A DNA stretch of 64,000 nt from Tenuibacillus multivorans (GTDB taxonomy: Bacteria > Bacillota > Bacilli > Bacillales > Alkalibacillaceae): NCBI RefSeq assembly GCF_900103915.1, contig NZ_FNIG01000003.1, positions 350,893-414,892 of the forward strand, written 5' to 3'. The number at the start of each line of letters is the position of its first letter. Position 1 is the stretch's first letter. The position numbers and the translations under genes are program-made. The notes under the pieces are model-generated. The model was not told the DNA's origin. It saw only the letters and a list, made by a program, of their open reading frames with translations, and searched no databases. Positions 60,610 through 64,000 of this stretch are shown here, in pieces.

Positions 60610-61095
60610 ATGAATATTTTAGAACAAGATCGAATCGAAAACATCAATAATTTAATGATTTCGGAATTCTCAAAAACGTTAGAAATGTTCGCACTAAACA
60701 AAACGGAAGCTCAATTATTTGTCACATTATTTTTAAATGATGAGCCAATGACGCTTGATGACATGAAGGATGTATTAGGAAAAAGTAAAACATCCATGAG
60801 TAATTCTGTACGAACCCTTCTAGACTATAACTTGGTTGAGCGGGTATTTAAAAAGGGAGCGCGTAAAGACCTATATCAGGCCAAAAAAGATCTTTATCAA
60901 AAATTCATGAAAACATACGTAAAACGTTGGTTAGAAGCTATAGACCGTCAAATCCATAGCTTAAAATCCATTGAAGATGAACTTAAGACGATGGACTCAA
61001 AACATGAAAACATCGGACATAAGATTAAAGAAGCTATTAAGTTTCATCAATCCCTCGAAGAAGTCTTTCATCAAATTAATCGTTATGATCAGTAA
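60610..61095 (+). CDS. GbsR-family (MarR-like) transcriptional regulator
   Basis: A 161-aa winged-helix protein of the GbsR/OpcR type: FALNKTEAQLFVTLFLNDEP, recognition helix region GKSKTSMSNSVRTLLDYNLV, wing KKGARKDLYQAKKDL, then a helical dimer tail. B. subtilis GbsR and OpcR repress choline and betaine genes and sense choline. It is divergent from opuA and its likely regulator. AAGGAGG is 16 nt before this ATG but only 7 nt before an in-frame ATT at 60601. Confidence 0.87.
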   Translation: MNILEQDRIENINNLMISEFSKTLEMFALNKTEAQLFVTLFLNDEPMTLDDMKDVLGKSKTSMSNSVRTLLDYNLVERVFKKGARKDLYQAKKDLYQKFMKTYVKRWLEAIDRQIHSLKSIEDELKTMDSKHENIGHKIKEAIKFHQSLEEVFHQINRYDQ

Positions 61096-61111
61096 TATTT
61101 CTCATATACGT

Positions 61112-61160
61112 AAATAAGAGTTAACGATTATTAAATCGATTCGTTAACTCTTATTTTTTT
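61112..61160 (+). terminator. Terminator of the GbsR-type gene
   Basis: A perfect 16-bp stem AAATAAGAGTTAACGA/TCGTTAACTCTTATTT with a 13-nt loop and T tract. Confidence 0.9.
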
Positions 61161-61213
61161 GAATTATGTTAGAATAAAATTAACTCGAAATATTGATTCA
61201 GGGAGTCGGTTAG

Positions 61214-61741
61214 GTGAATAATGAAACATATTCTTGGCAAGAAGCCCTTTTATACAATCACAAAATGGCACAATTATCGAAGGCAATTTGGAAGTCAATT
61301 GAGAAGAATTGGCAAGAATGGGTTAAGCCGTTTAATCTCAATTTAAATGAACACCATGTTTTATGGATTGCTTATTATTTAAAAGGAGCTACTATTTCAG
61401 AAATCTCAAAATTTGGTGTTATGCACGTATCTACTGCCTTTAATTTTTCCAAAAAACTAGAAGAACGCGGGCTGTTAACTTTTTCAAAAAAAGAAGTAGA
61501 TAAACGAAATACGTATGTCAAACTAACTAAAGATGGCATTCAATTATTTGAGAAAACCATAGATGCACATAATCCTAATAATAATCTCATAAATGCTTCT
61601 TTACCTCTTAAAAATGTTTATGGAAATTTCCCCGAATTTCAGGATTTAGAATCTATTGTTAAGCATTTATATGGAGATGAATATCTTGAAATCTTAGAGC
61701 GTTCCTTAGAAAGCGTTCGACATGAATATAAAATGTCTTGA
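61214..61741 (+). CDS. scoC: Transition-state regulator Hpr (ScoC)
   Basis: A 175-aa MarR-family protein: ALLYNHKMAQLSKAIWKSIE, YYLKGATISEISKFGVMHVS (HTH), and wing SKKEVDKRNTYVKLTKDG. This is the Hpr/ScoC pattern, a repressor of exoprotease and other transition-state genes. GTG 61214 follows GGGAG. Its place between yhaH and prsA matches B. subtilis. Confidence 0.94.
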   Translation: MNNETYSWQEALLYNHKMAQLSKAIWKSIEKNWQEWVKPFNLNLNEHHVLWIAYYLKGATISEISKFGVMHVSTAFNFSKKLEERGLLTFSKKEVDKRNTYVKLTKDGIQLFEKTIDAHNPNNNLINASLPLKNVYGNFPEFQDLESIVKHLYGDEYLEILERSLESVRHEYKMS

Positions 61742-61900
61742 TTTACCGCCATGAGTGTACTTTTGACTAGATTTATAATTTAACTTAAAAATTATAAAAA
61801 AAGGGTTGAAATTTTCCTTTAATGAGCGTATTATTCCTTGAGAGCTATCATAATTAGATAGTAATCAGAGCATAATAACTGCTATGAAGGAGGCCCTATT

Positions 61901-62443
61901 ATGACATGCTGGAAAACTATTAATATCACAAAAGAACTCGGTTATAATAGGTTAATCATATTATCAACATTATTAGGCATTTCAACTTTTATATTGATGT
62001 ATGTGCCTTTTTCTATCATATATCAAGGTGTTAATATAAAAGCACCTAGCATATATATTGTTTTAAGTAGCTTGGTTTTAATCCCGGTATTACACAAATT
62101 AGCCCATGCTATTCCGTTACTATTTACAGATAAAGAATTCCAATTTCGTTGGGGATTTAAAAATAAGTATATTCCAAATTTAAAAATCATGATGAAATCT
62201 AGTTTATCAAAACGCACATCAATCATCATGATGTTAGCACCAACCATCTTTATCACATTACCATTAATGTTGGCGCTAATAGCCATTCCAGTGTATTATC
62301 CGGTTGTTATTCTTTGTTTAGCTCTTAACATTGGAATGTCACTACAAGACTTTATCGTTCTTGCATATTTTGCTCGAGCTCCCAAAAATAGTGTAATTGA
62401 GAAATCACGTGAAGATTATGATATTCTAGTCCAATCACAGTGA
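61901..62443 (+). CDS. DUF3267 membrane protein with altered HExxH-like site
   Basis: A 180-aa protein with about four membrane helices and a DUF3267 pattern (a metalloprotease-like membrane family; YhaJ lies at this place in B. subtilis). The zinc-protease-like motif reads HKLAH at residues 65-69: both His are kept but the catalytic Glu is Lys. It is therefore probably not a working protease. AAGGAGG precedes ATG. The next gene starts 20 nt later. Confidence 0.75.
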   Translation: MTCWKTINITKELGYNRLIILSTLLGISTFILMYVPFSIIYQGVNIKAPSIYIVLSSLVLIPVLHKLAHAIPLLFTDKEFQFRWGFKNKYIPNLKIMMKSSLSKRTSIIMMLAPTIFITLPLMLALIAIPVYYPVVILCLALNIGMSLQDFIVLAYFARAPKNSVIEKSREDYDILVQSQ

Positions 62444-62462
62444 TGATTTAGGAGGCGATACT

Positions 62463-62645
62463 TTGCTATTTGTTTATGTACCATTTGCATTATTTATCTT
62501 ATACGCATTTAATTCATTAGCACAACGTTTCTGTGAAAAATCTGAGTTATCCTCGGAGAAAAGCAGCAAAGTATATCGAACAATAAACGTTTCAATGCTA
62601 ATTTTGCTTATTTCTTCATATTATGAAGTTAATTTTCTTTATTAA
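62463..62645 (+). CDS. Small two-helix membrane protein
   Basis: A 60-aa protein starting at TTG 62463 after TAGGAGGCG: VYVPFALFILYAFNSLAQRF, a short polar loop and ISMLILLISS-type second helix (VSMLILLISSYYEV). Cotranscribed with the DUF3267 gene and followed by a terminator. No family recognised. Confidence 0.65.
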   Translation: MLFVYVPFALFILYAFNSLAQRFCEKSELSSEKSSKVYRTINVSMLILLISSYYEVNFLY

Positions 62646-62651
62646 TAAATT

Positions 62652-62684
62652 GGGGTTGTTCCTAATATGGAACAACCCTTTTTT
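62652..62684. terminator. Terminator between the small membrane-protein gene and yjcZ
   Basis: Perfect 10-bp stem GGGTTGTTCC/GGAACAACCC with a 6-nt loop and six T residues. Confidence 0.9.
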
Positions 62685-62717
62685 CATCTCTCTTTTGTTA
62701 AGGACTAGTTTCTCTCA

Positions 62718-62807
62718 TTAGAACCAAGCAGCACCAACAATGATCAATAGGATAAATAATACGACGATTAACGCAAAACCGCCGCCGTAGCCTCCGCCGT
62801 GACTCAT
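62718..62807 (-). CDS. YjcZ-family small sporulation protein
   Basis: A 29-aa protein: MSHGGGYGGGF, then one membrane helix (ALIVVLFILLIIVGAAWF). The Gly/Tyr head plus single helix is the YjcZ pattern, common in several copies in spore formers. AAGGAGGTG precedes ATG. It is too short for normal ORF cut-offs. Confidence 0.88.
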   Translation of the reverse strand: MSHGGGYGGGFALIVVLFILLIIVGAAWF

Positions 62808-62884
62808 AATTTTCACCTCCTTGGGTTATCTAATACTCATAATTTATGATTGATGCTTTCATTTTGTTTAGGCACCTATCAATT

Positions 62885-62913
62885 TTGTATAGTATGAATC
62901 CTAAGAATATGAT
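62885..62913 (+). promoter_or_regulatory. Sigma-A promoter of prsA
   Basis: TTGTAT and TATGAT are separated by 17 nt, 44 nt before the prsA ATG. Confidence 0.6.
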
Positions 62914-62957
62914 ATATTTAGTCTTAGTCATTACATAAAATAGGAGTGTTGAAACAA

Positions 62958-63842
62958 ATGAAAAAGGTGTTGTTATTATCGAGTTTTTTACTCTTGCTCA
63001 TAGTCGTTTCAGCTTGTACGTCAGATCAAAGCGAGGATGCTTCTGAAGCAATTGCTGAAACACCTGCAGGAGATATTTCAAAAGACGATTTTTACAATGA
63101 GTTAAAAGATCGTTACGGTGAACAAGTTCTACAAGAGATGGTTACACGTCAAGTATTAAATGATCAATTAGACGAAGCAGTCACAATGGATGATGTTGAT
63201 GAGGAAATTGCTAATATCAAAGATCAATTAGGCGGTCAATTTAACATGTTCTTACAACAACAAGGTTTCCGAAATGAATCAGAGTTCCGTTATGCTTTAT
63301 TTTTAAGTCAAATTCAAAATAATATTGCTGAACAATCAATTGAGATAACAGACGAACAGCTTCAAGAGCAATATGATCGTATGAAGACTGAAATAAAAGC
63401 ACGTCACATTTTAGTGGATGATAAAGAAACAGCTCAGGAAGTATTAGATAAATATAATAACGGAGAAACATTTGCAGACTTAGCAAGTGAATATTCTAAG
63501 GATGGATCAGCTTCCAACGGCGGTGATTTAGGATATTTTTCAACTGGTAAAATGGTCAAGCCTTTTGAAGATGCAGCCTTTTCTTTAGAAGCTGGTGAAG
63601 TCAGTGAGCCCGTTCAGTCACAATTTGGCTGGCACGTAATTTTAGTTGAGGATAAACGTGAGGCTGATAAAGACTTAAAACCGTTTGAAGAAATGAAGGG
63701 TCAAATTGAGCAAGACCTTCGCCGCTCATTACTAACTTCGAAGGTACAATCCATAATCGATGAGGCTGACATTGATATAAAACTTGAGGAGTTTGAATCG
63801 TTATTTAATAGCGATAACGCTTCAGGTGAATCCGAAGAGTAG
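62958..63842 (+). CDS. prsA: Foldase lipoprotein PrsA
   Basis: A 294-aa extracytoplasmic peptidyl-prolyl isomerase that folds secreted proteins. Signal peptide to VSAC (Cys20), N-terminal SurA-like helices ([20 protein letters not shown]), parvulin domain ([47 protein letters not shown]) and an acidic tail. The ORF opens at GTG 62946, but AGGAG is spaced for ATG 62958. No separate terminator is seen before the IS element that starts 64 nt downstream. Confidence 0.95.
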   Translation: MKKVLLLSSFLLLLIVVSACTSDQSEDASEAIAETPAGDISKDDFYNELKDRYGEQVLQEMVTRQVLNDQLDEAVTMDDVDEEIANIKDQLGGQFNMFLQQQGFRNESEFRYALFLSQIQNNIAEQSIEITDEQLQEQYDRMKTEIKARHILVDDKETAQEVLDKYNNGETFADLASEYSKDGSASNGGDLGYFSTGKMVKPFEDAAFSLEAGEVSEPVQSQFGWHVILVEDKREADKDLKPFEEMKGQIEQDLRRSLLTSKVQSIIDEADIDIKLEEFESLFNSDNASGESEE

Positions 63843-63913
63843 AACGACGCTAACAGAAAGCTGATATTCTGTATATACAAAAAGAGGTGCAATTGATTAA
63901 CAAATTGGTACTG

Positions 63914-63958
63914 CACCCCAAAAGTTAGAGTAAAAAATCTAACTTTTGGGGTGTTTTT
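63914..63958. promoter_or_regulatory. Hairpin joining the IS terminal repeat to the OrfA ribosome-binding site
   Basis: CACCCCAAAAGTTAGA (63914-63929) pairs perfectly over 16 bp with 63938-63953 around an 8-nt loop, followed by TTTTT. The 3' arm contains GGGGTG, the likely Shine-Dalgarno site 7 nt before the OrfA ATG. RNA entering from outside would fold and hide that site or terminate. Confidence 0.8.
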
Positions 63959-63960
63959 AT

Positions 63961-64000
63961 ATGGCAAAATATAGTAAAGAGTTCAAAATGAAAATTGTAA
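63961..64000 (+). CDS. IS3-family transposase OrfA (partial)
   Basis: ATG 63961 begins MAKYSKEFKMKIV, the usual opening of an IS3/IS150 OrfA helix-turn-helix protein that binds the element ends. Only 13 codons are in the window. Confidence 0.85.
   Translation, partial: MAKYSKEFKMKIV

Larger units (their letters stand above)
63906..64000 (+). mobile_element. Start of an IS3-family insertion sequence (cut by window end)
   Basis: The left terminal repeat begins TGGTACTGCACCCCAAAAG at 63906, matches the end of the remnant at 13474, and is followed by an internal hairpin and an OrfA start. The element appears intact as far as seen; the rest is outside the window. Confidence 0.88.

Overview
The window is from a low-GC, spore-forming member of the Bacillaceae, most likely a salt-tolerant or moderately halophilic genus. 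The evidence is the gene content: a complete gerP spore-coat germination operon, ComK, Hpr/ScoC, YhaH, EcsAB, AddAB and PrsA. Gene order matches the yhf, yhg, yhj and yha segments of the Bacillus subtilis chromosome, proteins are acidic, and there is a dedicated glycine betaine importer. TTG and GTG starts are frequent and Shine-Dalgarno sites are strong. I cannot name the genus or species. No rRNA, tRNA, CRISPR array, prophage or replication origin is visible.

Layout. 1-9 kb: a Cof-type HAD phosphatase (5' end cut off), two small proteins, a phnDCEE-type ABC importer with an internal terminator, D-amino-acid transaminase, an Nfu-N protein, a BsuPI+Gmad2 lipoprotein, a YitT membrane protein and a DegV lipid-binding protein. 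9-16.6 kb: a membrane-anchored GH13 protein whose catalytic motifs look lost, YisL, ornithine aminotransferase, an S66 peptidase, an IS3 remnant, and a GDYXXLXY/DUF2157/DUF418 membrane operon. 16.6-18.6 kb: gerPABCDEF behind a SigK-like promoter. 18.6-24 kb: accessory small genes, a broken methyltransferase, DinB, a methyltransferase and an unrecognised membrane-protein pair. 24-33 kb: addBA with a TVP38 protein, yhjD, comK overlapping yhjD tail to tail, and a rhomboid gene with a likely 1-nt frameshift. 33-41 kb: a TrpXYZ-type ABC importer, an acyl-CoA ligase under a FadR operator, lplJ, yhfI and yhfH. 41-47.6 kb: the heme genes hemE-hemH-hemY, pbpF and the heme monooxygenase hmoB. 47.6-55.8 kb: liaFSR, an M20 amidohydrolase, a VOC gene relic, a second YitT protein, ecsAB, hit and yhaH. 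56-61 kb: the glycine betaine operon opuAA-AB-AC-AC' with a divergent GbsR-type regulator. 61-64 kb: scoC/hpr, small membrane proteins, yjcZ, prsA, and the start of an IS3-family element.

How the genes work together. Osmoprotection (opuA plus GbsR), envelope stress and secretion (LiaFSR, PrsA, EcsAB, PbpF), sporulation and germination (gerP, Hpr, YjcZ), competence and recombination (ComK, AddAB), and heme synthesis with heme turnover (HemEHY, HmoB) are each represented by coherent neighbourhoods.

Two observations stand out. First, four gene-free gaps (about 10.3, 33.8, 38.65 and 56.0 kb) carry degenerate tandem arrays with a period of close to 21 bp, two helical turns. Each has its own short core and a variable remainder. 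I do not recognise them as a named repeat family. Second, the glycine betaine operon encodes two substrate-binding lipoproteins that are circular permutations of one another: one has lobe order A-B, the other B-A as in B. subtilis OpuAC.
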